Source: Lactarius indigo (taxonomy: Eukaryota; Basidiomycota; Agaricomycetes; Russulales; Russulaceae). From it: a stretch of DNA of 64,000 nt. The stretch lies in assembly GCA_025766275.1 (NCBI GenBank), contig JAFKAC010000003.1, positions 1,922,001 to 1,986,000 on the forward strand. The letters are read 5' to 3'. The position numbers and the translations under genes were made by a program. This document shows, one piece after another, positions 11,713 to 24,718 of this stretch. Position 1 is the first letter of the stretch, and each line of letters opens with the position of its first letter. A model generated the notes under the pieces. The model did no database searches. It was not told where the DNA came from and saw only the letters and a list, made by a program, of their open reading frames with translations.

Positions 11713-13412
11713 ATGGACAGAATACCCACCCAGTCAGTACAGTGCCTTTTCTCCGCCCTCCCGTCTTACTCAGGTCTCTACGCAGGCCACAGTATGTCTC
11801 CCGGAAAACACTCGCCATCAAGCGAGGTGATTCAGAGATTCTCACACGGAACGACGTCCAGTATGCCTTCCTATACCACGTCTTCAACGACAAGACGTTG
11901 GCCTTCACCGATGAAACTCCTGGCAAACCTCCAACCAAGGTCAACTTCTGCGACCTCTACGTACATGCTCTTTACAATTCTGCCAAATGCTCAAAGGTCA
12001 TGAAAGACAAAATGCTCGAGACCCCTGCCTTTGCGGTAGAATTCGCGAAAATATCTCTACTCACCAACGTTGGCAGGATAAATACTACCATGGCCTGTAT
12101 GCGCTATTGGACAACCTCCCCATTCCCCCCTTCACTGAAGTTTCTCTCTTTCCAGTCTTTCCAGAGATGAAAACGGCCTTGCGGAGTTACCACCCGGTTC
12201 CCTCTCTCCAAAAAACGGACGGGAATGTGCAAGATGCTCCCAGGATCAAAAACTGTCTCAAAGCTGCCTTCTTGCCCGGAGAGCAAAAGTCGGCACCTCC
12301 CTCGACCCCTGGTGATATCCTTGCGCGAGCGGTACGGGTCAGGGTCTTGAGTGATTTTTGTGCACGCATTGATAGTCCCACGCTCAGAAAGCCGGGCATA
12401 TCCCACCAACCAGTGTCGTCAATCTGATATTCGTCTTGGTCAATTATTCGTCGGTGAGTCACTGTCTTTTTACACAAATCACATAATGAATACCCCAACA
12501 GTCTTTGATGCCTCTTCACTTTGAGCCGGATGTAGAATTCGTGGACCTCTTCCTCCCCATTAATATCTCGTCTGCTGCTCGCGCACGGGCGTTCTTGTGG
12601 ATGATATTCCATTACCACGAAGGCCCCAATTTAGCAAATCCCTTTGCGGACGACCATGCTCGCCGCAACCTGGGGAAAGTGCCATGGTTATTGCGTTTAT
12701 CAAGGGAAGAACAGGCACAAGAGAATGTCGACCCTCCCGAAGAATTAGAGTGGGGTCGGAAGATGGCCCAAACTAGAAGCCGCTTTCTTCAAGAGTTAGT
12801 TGCTGGTGGTGAGCTCGACAAAGCCACGAGAACGTTGTCTGGCTCGTCCTCGCACGGTTCGTTCTTTGATCTCTGCTGTGTGTGAGGCTTTCGTCTAATG
12901 TCATCGTAGACGCCGAACCCTCCTTGGCGCGCCGGTCACGCACACAGCAATACTACCCATCAGATGGAAACAGGACGACTTTTCATCACTACGTCCCCAC
13001 GAACGGCGGCAAAGTCAAGCCGACACAATCGATGCTGCCAACAGGTATGGAAGTTTCAAATCTACTATCGGTTAGAGTAACAATACCTGTACCAGTTCAT
13101 CCTGGCGTGCGTACAAGTGAGCACTGGTTCGAACATCGAGACAACTACTCCTTGTTGCATCGTGCGGCCCTCCCTTCAGTGCAACCTAGTTACGCGCTGA
13201 CCTGATGACCAGAAGCTTGGCACCGCGTGCAGAACACCGATCCACTCGCCGATTCGGATGACGAAGGCTTAGACGAACACGCTAGGCTAGATTACCGTGA
13301 GTTATTTTCTATTTTTCTTTTCTCCTTAACTGACATGATCATGCCAGAACGCCGCTTGCACGTTTTGGACTTGATCAGGCCGCCATCAACGCTTCACTTC
13401 GCCTCTGGGTAA
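11713..13412 (+). CDS. IES1: INO80 chromatin-remodelling complex subunit Ies1
   Basis: Homologue of Ies1, a fungal subunit of the INO80 nucleosome-remodelling complex in the nucleus. The tiny first exon (MDRIPTQ) splices at GTCAGT to SLRRPQYVSRKTLAIKRGD. The conserved core then reads LTRNDVQYAFLYHVFND, KVNFCDLYVHALYNSAKCSK, ETPAFAVEFAKISLLTNVGR, FFPEMKTALRSYHPVPSLQK and DAPRIKNCLKAAFLP. Later exons give VEFVDLFLPINISSAARARA and a run containing HYHEGPNLANPFADDHARRN. The C-terminal exons carry TDPLADSDDEGLDEHARLDY and, after a GTGAGT intron, QRRLHVLDLIRPPST, with stop at 13410-13412. These blocks are well conserved among basidiomycetes, so the call is secure although individual join positions in 12310-12510 and 12850-13220 are approximate. 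Confidence 0.88.
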
Positions 13413-14008
13413 TACTGCTTGCTGAAGATGTGGTCTGTAGATGTGTTCTGTATTTTCTTGGGATGTGATTCACGTGTAAAAGCTCTTGGTGTGCTACGAG
13501 TGGTGCTTATCCTATTTCACAGTTGAAAAGAAGATAGTGACCGAAGGGATCGCTGGTCGCCACTATGACTACGACCTTTGGCCACCCTGGTGGTTCCTTT
13601 GTCGAAGCTTATTGGACAGGGTTGCAGTTGATTGTGTACCTGCATCGTGATGTGTGTAATGTCTTCGACAACCTCTCTTTCATCGAGTCGTCTTGTATAA
13701 CGCCCCAGAACATCCGACTGGCGCATATTTATTTAATCGACAGGGTACACGTGCCGAGCAAAGCAACTACATGGCACAGCCGTGCAGTGGGAAAGCAGAA
13801 GCAAGTCAGAATAAAGAAGGAATGAGCTGTAGTCCTGGTCCTGTGGAAGCGAGGCCTGCACGCCGACTAATACACAACCCCACACGAAATAATACAAAAA
13901 AATCCAACCCATGAATATTTGATCGACCCGCTTCAGCGAGGGACCAAAATCCAAATAAGAGCCCATGGTCTATACGAATGCCTGAATCCCAATCCCTCAG
14001 AAGGGACC
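13413..14008. other. Convergent intergenic region
   Basis: About 600 bases between the stop of IES1 (+) and the stop of the Ser/Pro-rich unknown (-). It should contain both 3' untranslated ends and polyadenylation signals. The short open frames here have no protein-like features. Confidence 0.5.
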
Positions 14009-15203
14009 TTAGAACGCGCCCGGAAGTGCGAGGACAGGGTGCGTAAATCCATCACGCTCGCGCTTAGATAGTTCGGCAGGGGCGCTGAACCGCCTCAATC
14101 GGCGTTCATCTTCGTCCACGGTGCGGTCACTCGGGCCATCTGCAGACAGACCAGCTGTACGACGCTTCAGTTTCGACATCATGTCACGGCTGGTGAGGGT
14201 ACGCGAATTTAGGTTTAGGGCAGTAAGATTATGCTCAGTGAGTTCGGTCGGCGAAGAGCTAGAAGACCGCGGAACCAGCCTGGTGATGACTTCTAGTTCT
14301 GGTCCTTGGGATGAACTCGGCAAGCCGGCTGCCTTGGGTACGGGAGCGTGAATCTCCTCGGGAAAAGATAAAGTAATCTCGGCCTCGGCCATGTTATTCG
14401 AAAGCCCAACAAGGGGCTCCGGAGTAGACTTCATGCGGGAGGAAGCACGGAGAAATGTGGGTAAAGGAATGGGAGGACGACGATGCTCCTCCTTGGCAGC
14501 TGCGGAATGCCCTTGGGAGCTCAAGTGTGCCGTAATCTGCTCCAACGAAGGGGCACGTGAGTTGGCACCCTTTAAACGGCGATATTCAACTTGTTCGACC
14601 CATGGCTGTACCGAGGGAAACTGGACTGATCCAATGGTCTCGCTCTGTTGCAAAGACTCGAATAATGCCAGTGGGGAGACGAGACCTGGAGAGGGCAGGG
14701 AATAGTGGAAGATGGATGGCGACTCGGGAGGAGTCTTGGGAAGTCCAGTCGCGGTGGGGGAGGGAGGGGCGCTGACCTTCGACAAGAACAAAGCGCGACG
14801 TTCCACTACAATAGGTCTCAGCACCAAAGTTGAAATCATGATCTCAAAGGAACGTACTCTGTTTGCTCTTGTGAGCCTTCAAGGCAAGTTCCTTGCGGAG
14901 GTTAGGTTCCCTCTTCCCATTGGCATTTCTCTCCTTCGTTGACGCGAGGAGAGCTTCGAAGCTGCTGCGATCGAGACCTTTCCCTGGAGGTAAGGTATGT
15001 GCGGGTCCCAGAGGAGATGGCTGTCTATGAAAACGGGGAGAAACCACAGGAGGGGGGCTAAGGAGAGAAGGGCGATAACTGTCAGGCGAACAGACGGGGA
15101 AAGCGGTTTGCGCGTCGAAGGGAGAGAACGGCTCAGGAGCAGGGTCATCTGCAATCGCCAAAGAAATGGAAATGGAAGGAACGGACAGGTTGGTGAGAGC
15201 CAT
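14009..15203 (-). CDS. Ser/Pro-rich protein of unknown function
   Basis: Not recognised. Two exons (15203-14858 and 14805-14009) joined by a 52-base intron with GTACGT and TTGTAG ends encode 380 residues. The protein has no membrane helix or known domain that I can see. It is rich in Ser, Pro and Leu and contains many SP/TP pairs (SPPPVVSPRF, SPLGPAHTLPPG, APPSPTATGLPKTPPESP), typical of disordered proteins phosphorylated by proline-directed kinases. A mixed-charge stretch, SSFEALLASTKERNANGKRE, and the C-terminal DMMSKLKRRTAGLSADGPSD with RTVDEDERRLRRFSAPAE are the parts most likely to be conserved binding motifs; the last resembles 14-3-3 type RRFSAP sites. ATG at 15203 is the first in frame (MALTNLSVPSISISLAI). 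The clean splice join supports a real gene. Confidence 0.65.
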
Positions 15204-15447
15204 GGATTAATACAGGGTGGGTTGGATAGTGTTGCAGAGTTCGTGGAAGGGATGGGATTATGAAGCGGCCAGCACCAACGCGATAGTTACACAGGAAACG
15301 TTTCGGACACTCCAAACAACAAGAATAAATGGGTGGAAAGGGAAAAGAATAAGGAAGAAAGGTACAGGATACAAAACAATCGATGATGATATGATTACTC
15401 GTAAGCAGTAGCGCCCGGAGTCGAGTACGCTTATCACCTAGAAACCA

Positions 15448-16730
<1,283 letters not shown>

Positions 16731-16858
16731 GATGGAGGAGAACAATCGAACAGGATAATCAGCAACAAATCAGTACAATCAGCAGGCGTTATGTAATGTG
16801 CATTCTGAATGGCAACTCGGGCCGGCGGTTGTGGAGGTTTCAGTTGGCTCGTCCTCTC
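16731..16858. promoter_or_regulatory. Divergent promoter, LYS1 / NRDE2
   Basis: A 128-base gap between opposed start codons. Both promoters must fit here. An in-frame ATG at 16796 could extend NRDE2 by 21 residues and would shrink the gap further. No Lys14- or Gcn4-type site was confidently recognised. Confidence 0.45.
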
Positions 16859-19800
16859 ATGCCCAATCCTCCTTCTTTCTCTTCATTCCCGCCTTCATTT
16901 GGCTCTTTTCCAGATGTAGAAGACAGTTCTGCGAGAGATAAAGGGGCTTCTTCTGCCTCAAGTCAGCGGAAAGGATTAAAGGAAAAGGATGAAGCCAGCG
17001 ATCGCAAAAAAATGAGACTTGACAAACGTGAAAAACACGCTAGCCAGGGTCAAACTTCCTCTCACGAACGCGGACGCAGGAATCAGAATTTGAAAGCCGA
17101 CGGTTACATTCTCAACGATGAAAGAATAAAGGTTGAGGAAAGCTTGTCACGAAGGGCCAAACAGCAAGATATCTCGCAACTGGCTTTCTTTTCGGACAAG
17201 AAAGGTGATCCATTGAGTGTGCAATATGGAGGAATATACTCCAAGGAGGTTCCGAAGTATCACTTAGTTGGATGTACGTAGTAAGTTATCCTGTGATGTT
17301 GGCTGATTGCTAATGGTGTTGAAGGGGGCAGGAAAATTCTCGGGTTAAGGCAAGGTTGGGTTGTCCAACATCGAAGCAATCGCGGTGTAGAAGTTGCGGT
17401 TGGTGGTCCTCGAAAGGTATGACCCCTAAGCTCTCAACGTTCCTTCAACTAGAACAGAGGTTAGCTTCATGGCATCCACGACGTAAATTCCCGACGTATA
17501 CTCGAGTCCCCCCCCAAGCACCGGCTTGTGTCTTCGGCGAGTTCACGTCACAAATATCAAGAAGTGGACGGGTTTATTCCCCTTCCTTCTCGCAGACCCC
17601 ATTCTGTTCAAGGAGATTATAGGTCTATCGGTCCCTCGAAGGACGATAATTTTGAAAGCGATTCCTCGTCGGCATCCGACAGCAGTGATGACGACGACCA
17701 AGATGGGGCGGGTCTCCCTTCGTACCACGAGAAGATGAGGTCCCTTGAAGAACTACTCTCAAGAGATCTATCCTCTGTGTCTACATGGCTTTCCCTCCTT
17801 TCGCACTCGTTGTCTCAGGTACCTGCTACATCCAAAAACGCCACAAAAGTCCGTTCTGAAATCACACTTTCTGTTCTCGATCGTGCGATGCCGAATCTTC
17901 CTAAAGGGTTACCGTCGACTCGCATTCAGTTACTATATCTTCACGCGGGCGAAGAAGTGTGGGCTAGTGACAAGCTGGGACAAGAGTGGGAAAAGGCCTT
18001 AACCACTGGGGACATCAATATCTCCCTGGCGTGGCTAGATTGGCGGATTAGAAGTGGGTTCGGTGGGCAGGATGGGGCCCTTGAAGCAACTATTCGGGTA
18101 CTTGCTTCTACAACGAGCGAATTGGAAAGGTTGAGAGTGTTTTGGCGGTGGTCCTATGCGTTACGTCAAGCCGGTATGCTCTTTTTTTCTTGCTCCAAAC
18201 ACGACATGGGCTATACTACTCACAGGTTTCACTGAACGATCTATGGCGCTGTTCCAGGCACAAGCAGACCTGTATTTCCAACCGTCTTTCACCACGTGTG
18301 TTTACTCACGGTAAATGATTTATAGTGCAGGCTTTCGTCACCCGCCAGCGGTCAGCCGGCTCCCACTGGAGGAGCAGATAAACAATCTTGAGGAATTTTG
18401 GGATTCGGAGGCCCCGCGATCAGGCGAGGCCGGGTCGACTGGCTGGGTAGACTGGTACCTCGCGGGAAAGCCAGAGCCAACGCTGAACATGGTTCCCAGT
18501 GAGAACCCGATTTCTGGGGTCGTTTCTTCGCCTCCCCTGGATCCATATCAGCGCTGGGCACAGCAGGAGATGCAAGTAGATGAACTGTTGCAACCATCGT
18601 TGCGGTCGACCGACCCTGGTGCGGAGCTGGATCCGTATGCGGCGGTTTTATTCTCAGACATCAAACCGTTCCTCTTCGCTCTCACCTCGAACCGCTCAAA
18701 GGCAATGTTTCGGCTTATGTGGTTATCATACTTGGGTCTACATGTCCCAGGTTTAGAGACTATGGCCGGAGTTGGTGATGACGACCGGTGGACACAACTC
18801 CGTCTAAGTTCAAAACTATATATGGAGGCCATATTTCCCCACTTGCCCGATGAACAGAGCTCCGCGCCAGAGTCGCTTGCAGGAGTGCTTGTTGGCAGGG
18901 AGAAGCACTACGCGAAAAGCTTTGGGCCGATCAAGAACTGGACCTATCGTTGCATCGGTCCGCTGGAAGCCTCAGAATTTCGGAACGGAACGGTGCGGTG
19001 GGGTATGTGGACGAAGGAAGATGTAGTTGGGATCGATGTTGAGTTTGTGAGGGCGGTGTTTGACCAATGCCGTATGGGCGAGGACGACTCGGAGTGGGAC
19101 ATACTAGCGCTGGCTTTCGAAGCCGCGATCGAAGTGAAAGGGCAAGTGCGTTCTGTTCATCATTCGAGTACGGCTGACCACGCGTGTCCAGCGCAGTGAA
19201 GAAGTCACGCGTCTTCCTTGCGTCTGCGCCAGAGTCTCTACCTCACTGGGCCGCTCATGCGCGACTAGAACGATTAAGGGGACGCCTAGACGAAGCACGG
19301 AAAATCTATCAAACAGTGCTCTCCTCGCCTGCATCTACCAAGAGCAGGCTCAGTACGGGCCCGCTCTGGTGGGACTGGGCCGAAATGGAGTGGTTAGCTG
19401 GTGGGTCGGAGGCCGCAACAAGGGTTGCGTTGCGAGCCGCTGAGGTAGAAGGCTTTGGAGGCCTGGCTACCTTACGAGGCAAGCGCGCCATTGAAGCGAC
19501 AGTTCACGAGATTCCCGATACCTTGTGGAAAGTACGTGAAGCGTGGCTACGACTAGGCGCTTTGCTTGAACTCTTGACCGGTAACTCGCTACCGTCATTT
19601 CTTACGGCCCATCTCGAGGCTGGTGCAGTGGCTCAGGAAAGTATGGCTGTTGCATCACTCGGAATGCTCTATCACCACATCGTTACTTTGCGAAACCCAA
19701 CACGTCCTACGATTCTTCGTGAGCGGTTGGAAAGGGCCGTGGAACTATTTCCTGAAAACACTATGATACTGGGCATGTTCCTGGAAACGCAACAGGGACA

Positions 19801-20446
19801 AAGGCTTTGGGGCGGCGTACGGAAGTTAGGAGATGCCAGCGTCTCTGGTGACCCGACACGAGCAAAGGGCGTCGTGGGGTTGGCCGCTGAGATTTGGTTG
19901 GGCGGGTGGGAGAAAGGCCAGTGGCTTTGGGAGGTTGAGCGCATCCGAAACAACTTGATCGTGGCGCTCGAAGGCGAACGGTGAGTGTCAATGACTTTCA
20001 TGCAAAAAGCCTGATCCAACAAGGCTTTCTTTTTTTTTTTTTGCGAGCAGCGTGCTGGGGAGCCCAGTGTTGTGGCGGCTTCTACTGGAAGTGGAGATAC
20101 GAGCAGGCGATTTGGAGAGGGCGAAAAACGTGCTATTCCGAGCTATCGGAGCGTGCCCACTTGTCAAAGGTGTGTACTACACTCTATGTGTGTCCCTCAG
20201 GCAACATCGCTGATAGTACAAGACATATATATGCAAGCTTTCGATCGCCTCCGGCCGGTCTTTTCGACTCATGAGCTGAAAAGCCTATGGGAGACGATGA
20301 TCGAGCGGGGTATACGGGTGCGCAAAGAGCTGGATGAGGAAGTCAGAGGATGGAACGAAGTTGATGTTAATTCGGAAGAGGGTGAGGACTTGTTGGACGA
20401 GGTGGAGTACAACTCGCGGGAACTGGCGAGACTAAAGCCATATTGA
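16859..20446 (+). CDS. NRDE2: NRDE2-family HAT-repeat protein
   Basis: Member of the NRDE-2 family, nuclear proteins that act in RNA interference in worms and in RNA surveillance with the Mtr4 helicase elsewhere. The start at 16859 (MPNPPSFSSFPPSFGSFPD) is followed by a charged region and the conserved block YILNDERIKVEESLSRRAKQ to SVQYGGIYSKEVPKYHLVG. After introns come KILGLRQGWVVQHRSNRGVE and YQEVDGFIPLP. The body is built of half-a-TPR (HAT)-like helices, for example LPHWAAHARLERLRGRLDEA and LKSLWETMIERGIRVRKELD. Introns near 17274-17330, 17417-17460 and 17473-17541 restore frame. The C-terminal acidic stretch ends in ELARLKPY with stop at 20446. The exons containing the HAT repeats (17560-18170, 18330-19140, 19194-19980) are long and open, so the gene appears intact. 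Confidence 0.88.
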
Positions 20447-20647
20447 GTTTGTTTATTGTGTGACGGTGTGACGGCGTAACACGAGGATTTTGACTTTGGG
20501 AGACCCGCCCGATATTCGACACTCTCGTCATTCAGCAGTCGACGACACCTACATTCCCTAATCTCCTTTCCTATTATTCCCTCTCCCTCTCTTTTCTTAT
20601 ATTTTCTTCTTCAACAAGGGAGACTTTTGTTGTCTCTCAACCCCTCT

Positions 20648-23331
20648 ATGAATCGCGTCTCCGCTTCCCTCGTCACCGAAGAATGGCTAGACGCTGACTT
20701 CGACCTTACCGACGATGAGCCACTACGCACCCTCGATCCAGAATCGGACAAGGACGATATCGAAGATTGGGACATTGAGATGGATTTAGGTAAGACAGGC
20801 GGCGCAAAGGTCATGGCTGCACCCCCAAGCCTCGTTGTCCGCTCCGAGCGTGCAAATCTTTCCGCATACCAGCCCATCACCATTCGTCCTCCACTACAGC
20901 CCACACTCGATGAGGACGAAGAAGAGGAGGAAGAAGGCGTATCCACTATCAAAATGGGCACCCTTCGCCCCAAGGTCGACCTTACCCCTGTCCATCCCAC
21001 CACCATTGATGAAGACTTTGAATCTGCATTTGCCCTTCCTTCGGATCTCACCAAACTATCCCTTCGACCTCTATCCCACCAATCATCCAAGAATTCCCTT
21101 GAATGGGGCGATAAAGACCAGACATCATCGTCTTCCCAATCCTCAGATGCTTACTCTACCCTGGGTTTCGACCTCGGTTCAACTTCCTCGACTTCGACTT
21201 CTCTCCCGGAGACTGAGACGGAAGACGAAGATGAAGATCTTGAGGGTTTAGTCATACCACCAGCACTCTTTGATTCGGGCTCTTGTGGTAATGAACTTGC
21301 CAAGATCTTGGAGAAGAAAAAGGCCCCCGTCCCAGAGTCCACTCTCAAGGTACCAACTCCTGACCCGGAGGACGATATCGAGATCGGGCTTGTCATCGAC
21401 GATGATGCAGACTTTAGCCCCAGCAGGTTACTTCAAAACACACAGCACCCCCCACATAAACGCCAATCTAGCTCGGGAGCCCGTACTGGCAGCATATCCT
21501 CTCGCCCGTTGACCGTCAAGCCCACTAAATCACGGTCAGATCGTGCTAAGTCCCCTATTCATCCACCCCCAGCCTCCGCTCGCCAGCTCCAGAAGATCAG
21601 ACTATCCCCCTCACCTCCACCACGTGTCCAGCCGACACGTGCTCATTCCTATCAAGCATTACTCTCCGCACCTGCCACAAGCAGCAGTTCTTTCCTTGCG
21701 GCAAAATCCGGCAGTTTGCGAGGACAGAAATCACATTCGGGGCTCAAACCCATCTCCCCACCCCCTTCTCAGAAACGTCTGCCGCGCAAGGCCTCAATGT
21801 CTTCGCTGGAATTTGGCCAGTCACAAGTTCCTGGCCTTGACTCAATTCCGCCTTTTGTACCTAATACTGGACTCTCAGCTCAATTTCCCCGGTACGATGC
21901 GCCAACTGCATCTTCGCGAGCAAAGACGCACACGAGTTCTACGAGTAGAATTCGTGGTCTCGACTATAATGTGCCACCAACACGCCCGTCAACACCGTCT
22001 TCCAACCCTGCCGCGCTGCGTCTTACTATGCCTACTTCGTCCTCTCGTTTGAAATCTCGTCCTCCGATTTCATCCGTTTTCCCCCCATCAACCGCTGCTA
22101 CCCCTCGCGCCACCTCTCCAATCCCCCCTCGTCCGCCGTCATCACTAAGTTTACACTCGCGATCCGGAACTGGCGGTTCAAGCACCTCCATCGCTCCCAA
22201 AGTGCTCAAGAAGCCGAGACGACAACGACTATACGGCGATGGCACCGAACTTGACACCTTCGATGATCTCCCCACTGACAGAGATAAAGAAAGTCAATAT
22301 CATGTCCAGCCGAAGGGTTATGGCAATCGTACGGCAGGGCCACCTCGGGAAAAGAGCATTGAGATCAAAGACTCTGGAAAGGGCACCATACGAAAAAAGT
22401 CCACTCGCACCCTGTCGATGAGTGGCTCGGGTATGTTTTTACACTACTCTGCTTCGAACACGCTCTTATGCCTCACTGTGTGAAGGGTCCGAAGCTCCTT
22501 CCCGCACCCTCAAACGCACAGGAAGGATAGAACTCCCTCCAAAATTACCAGTCACTGATCGTTCCCCGAAACGAAAGAAGGTGGCGGGGCCGTCAAACCA
22601 AACGCGGCGAAAACCAACGCTAATCCGAAATTTAGGTGGTTCCAATGCTCCCAAAAGTGCGTTCCGTTTTTTCTACCATCCCAGAACGCTGTTGACAGTG
22701 AGCTGAAGCTGTCGGGGAAATGAGGTGGAACCCTCAAACGCTTCGATGGGAGGGTAACGATCAAGCTCTCCGCGAGTTTGATGTGGCCATGGCCCCAACG
22801 CGACCAGCACTTATTACCCATCTAACAGGGTCTTCTATCGGGTCCCCCGTTGGCAACTTTGCCTCTGGCGCACGGAGAGTGGGGAACATGATATTTGATC
22901 CAGGTCGCATGTGCTGGATATCAACCCTTTCCCCAGAAGAAGAGCCAGACGTTTTTGCCGATATGGCTGACGACGAGGAAGATGCCGATGTTTGGGAGAA
23001 ACAAGGCGGCACGATCCGTGCAGGCCAATCTCGGAGTTCCTCCTCTGGTCTAACCTCCGAAGTTAGCAGCAGCACGGTTTCTAGCCAGATTGAGTTACCT
23101 AGTCCGGCACGCAGTCGCGCGCGAAGTCCGTCAGATTCTGGTAGTGACCGCGGTTCCCGTGCGTCGATGGTGTACGACGTGGACGATACATTTCTGGACG
23201 CATGTCGGCTCGCCGAAGAACGACATCGACAAGAAATGCGCGGCTGGAAGGGCAAATTTGATGATCCATTTCCCCAGAACCACCGCTCGTACCTATATGA
23301 GATCCGCGCTTTGGCGACTCGCAGGTACTGA
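20648..23331 (+). CDS. Byr4/Bfa1-like cytokinesis (septation) regulator
   Basis: Likely homologue of Byr4 (fission yeast)/Bfa1 (budding yeast), the scaffold half of the two-part GAP that holds the small GTPase Spg1/Tem1 inactive at the spindle pole until mitotic exit. The long first exon from 20648 (MNRVSASLVTEEWLDADFDL) begins with the acidic WxDxDFD motif and continues as a Ser/Pro-rich disordered region. Later exons hold the diagnostic motifs: RRQRLYGDGTELDTFDDLP, then MRWNPQTLRWEGNDQALREF at 22720, then MIFDPGRMCWISTLSPEEEP at 22885. The final block reads DDTFLDACRLAEERHRQEMR, with stop at 23331 after ALATRRY. Introns near 22430-22485 and 22640-22705 interrupt the middle. The motif order and W-rich repeats match the family; overall similarity is low in the long N-terminal part, as usual. 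Confidence 0.8.
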
Positions 23332-23692
23332 GCTATTGCATGCAAGTCAGAAGATGTTCGCACCTGTGTAACGATCATTGTTCTGGCTATCTTACTCGGT
23401 CGTTTAATCACTTTGGCCCAGTGTATATCGATTAACTTTTTAACAGCAGTAACTCTTTATTCCAACATGCCCCTCATTATTCTTATCCCCGATTCCCCTT
23501 CGCTTCCCGTTGTATCCTTTACTCTTTGGCACTCATTCGGCTTTGGCTCTACCATATGTCAGCTGGCACAACGTTCTTTTAGTACTCACTTTGTCATATG
23601 TATGCTCCACATCGATATGAAGTCATGTCTAAACCGAAATGCAGAAGTGACCTGTGTGATTCTTGTAGCCTCCCTCGTGCACTGCTCGAACC
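23332..23692. other. Intergenic: 3' of Byr4-like gene, promoter of UreD
   Basis: About 360 T-rich bases between two genes on the plus strand. Pyrimidine-rich tracts at 23470-23580 are typical of fungal promoters. No gene was seen. Confidence 0.45.
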
Positions 23693-24693
23693 ATGAGTAA
23701 CGTCGGCCACGAGGCAGGGCACGGCAATATCACGGCGCAAATTCACCACAATCGCGTCGTATTCCCAGTGCTATCTTACACATACCCGTTAAAGCTTTTA
23801 TCACCGCGAGTGCAACAGGATGGCGTAGCCATAGTTTACATGATAACATATGGTGGAGGTCTCGTTGGTGGCGATCGTATCTCCCTCTCGGCGAACATCG
23901 AACAAGATGCACAACTAGTATTTCTGTCTCAAGTACGTTTCTCGATGTCTCTGGTGATGACCCCAAAACTAAGGACGAGATCGCTGCACATGTGTAACAG
24001 GGGTCGACGAAGGTGTTCAAAGCTCGACCAGGTGTCAGAGCCGCTGTCCCCGTTACACTCCGCACGCTAGATACGGCGATGACGGTGACGCAGCAGCGCC
24101 TAGACGTGTCCATCGCGGCAGGGGGAGCGCTCTACCTGCTCCCGGACCCAGTCACCTGCTTCCGCGATGCGGCGTATCACCAAGTCCAGACATTCCGCCT
24201 CGCGCGCGGCGCGTCGGCAGCGCTGCTCGACTGGTATACGTCCGGACGCCGCGCGCGCGGGGAGGAGTGGGCGTTTGCGCGGTACTACAGCGTCAACGAG
24301 GTGTTTGTGGAGGGAACGCGCAGCGCGCGCGATGTCGTCGTGCTGGAGCGCACGGATGTGAACTCCTCAACGCTGCCGCTGCCGCGGCGCACGCTCGCGG
24401 ATCGAATGGGCCCGTATGCGTGCTACGCGACGCTCTTCTTGTATGGGCCGCGGGTGCAGGGTGTCGTGCGGGAGCTGGAGGACAGGATGCGGGCGGCCAC
24501 GGTGTTTCAGGTCAAGGAGCCGTTGGACGTGCTGTGGTCACTCAGCCCCGTGCGTGGAGAGGCCGGGAACGAAGGGAGAATCGTGCGAGTGGCCGGGAAA
24601 GAGACGGAGGACGTGAAGAAGTGGCTTTCGGATGCCCTGCGCGGATTGGTTGACGTTATCGGGGGCGAGGTATATAGCAAGATCTTCATCTGA
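23693..24693 (+). CDS. Urease accessory protein UreD/UreH
   Basis: Cytosolic chaperone that, with UreF and UreG, loads nickel into apo-urease. Two exons (23693-23932 and 24001-24693) join in phase 0 through a GTACGT..ACAG intron to give 310 residues, the usual size. UreD signatures are clear: ITYGGGLVGGDRISLSANIE, then GSTKVFKARPGV, then LYLLPDPVTCFRDAAYHQVQ, RLARGASAALLDWYTSGR and EEWAFARYYSVNEVFVEGT. The C-terminus is LVDVIGGEVYSKIF. The second exon is strikingly rich in G and C (runs such as CGCGCGCGGCGCG) compared with the first exon and with both neighbours; see findings. Structural urease and the other accessory genes are not in this window. Confidence 0.93.
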
Positions 24694-24718
24694 AATTGGG
24701 TAGATAACACTCGTTCGC

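Noticed and set aside
17410..17545. An apparent stop codon inside NRDE2 (MASTT followed by TAA)
   Set aside because: The TAA is part of a GTAAAT splice donor; splicing to 17542 gives MASTTSRHKYQEVDGF in frame.
23413..23700. A plus-strand hydrophobic open frame before UreD
   Set aside because: It consists of pyrimidine-rich promoter sequence translated as Leu/Ser/Ile and has no protein-like motif.
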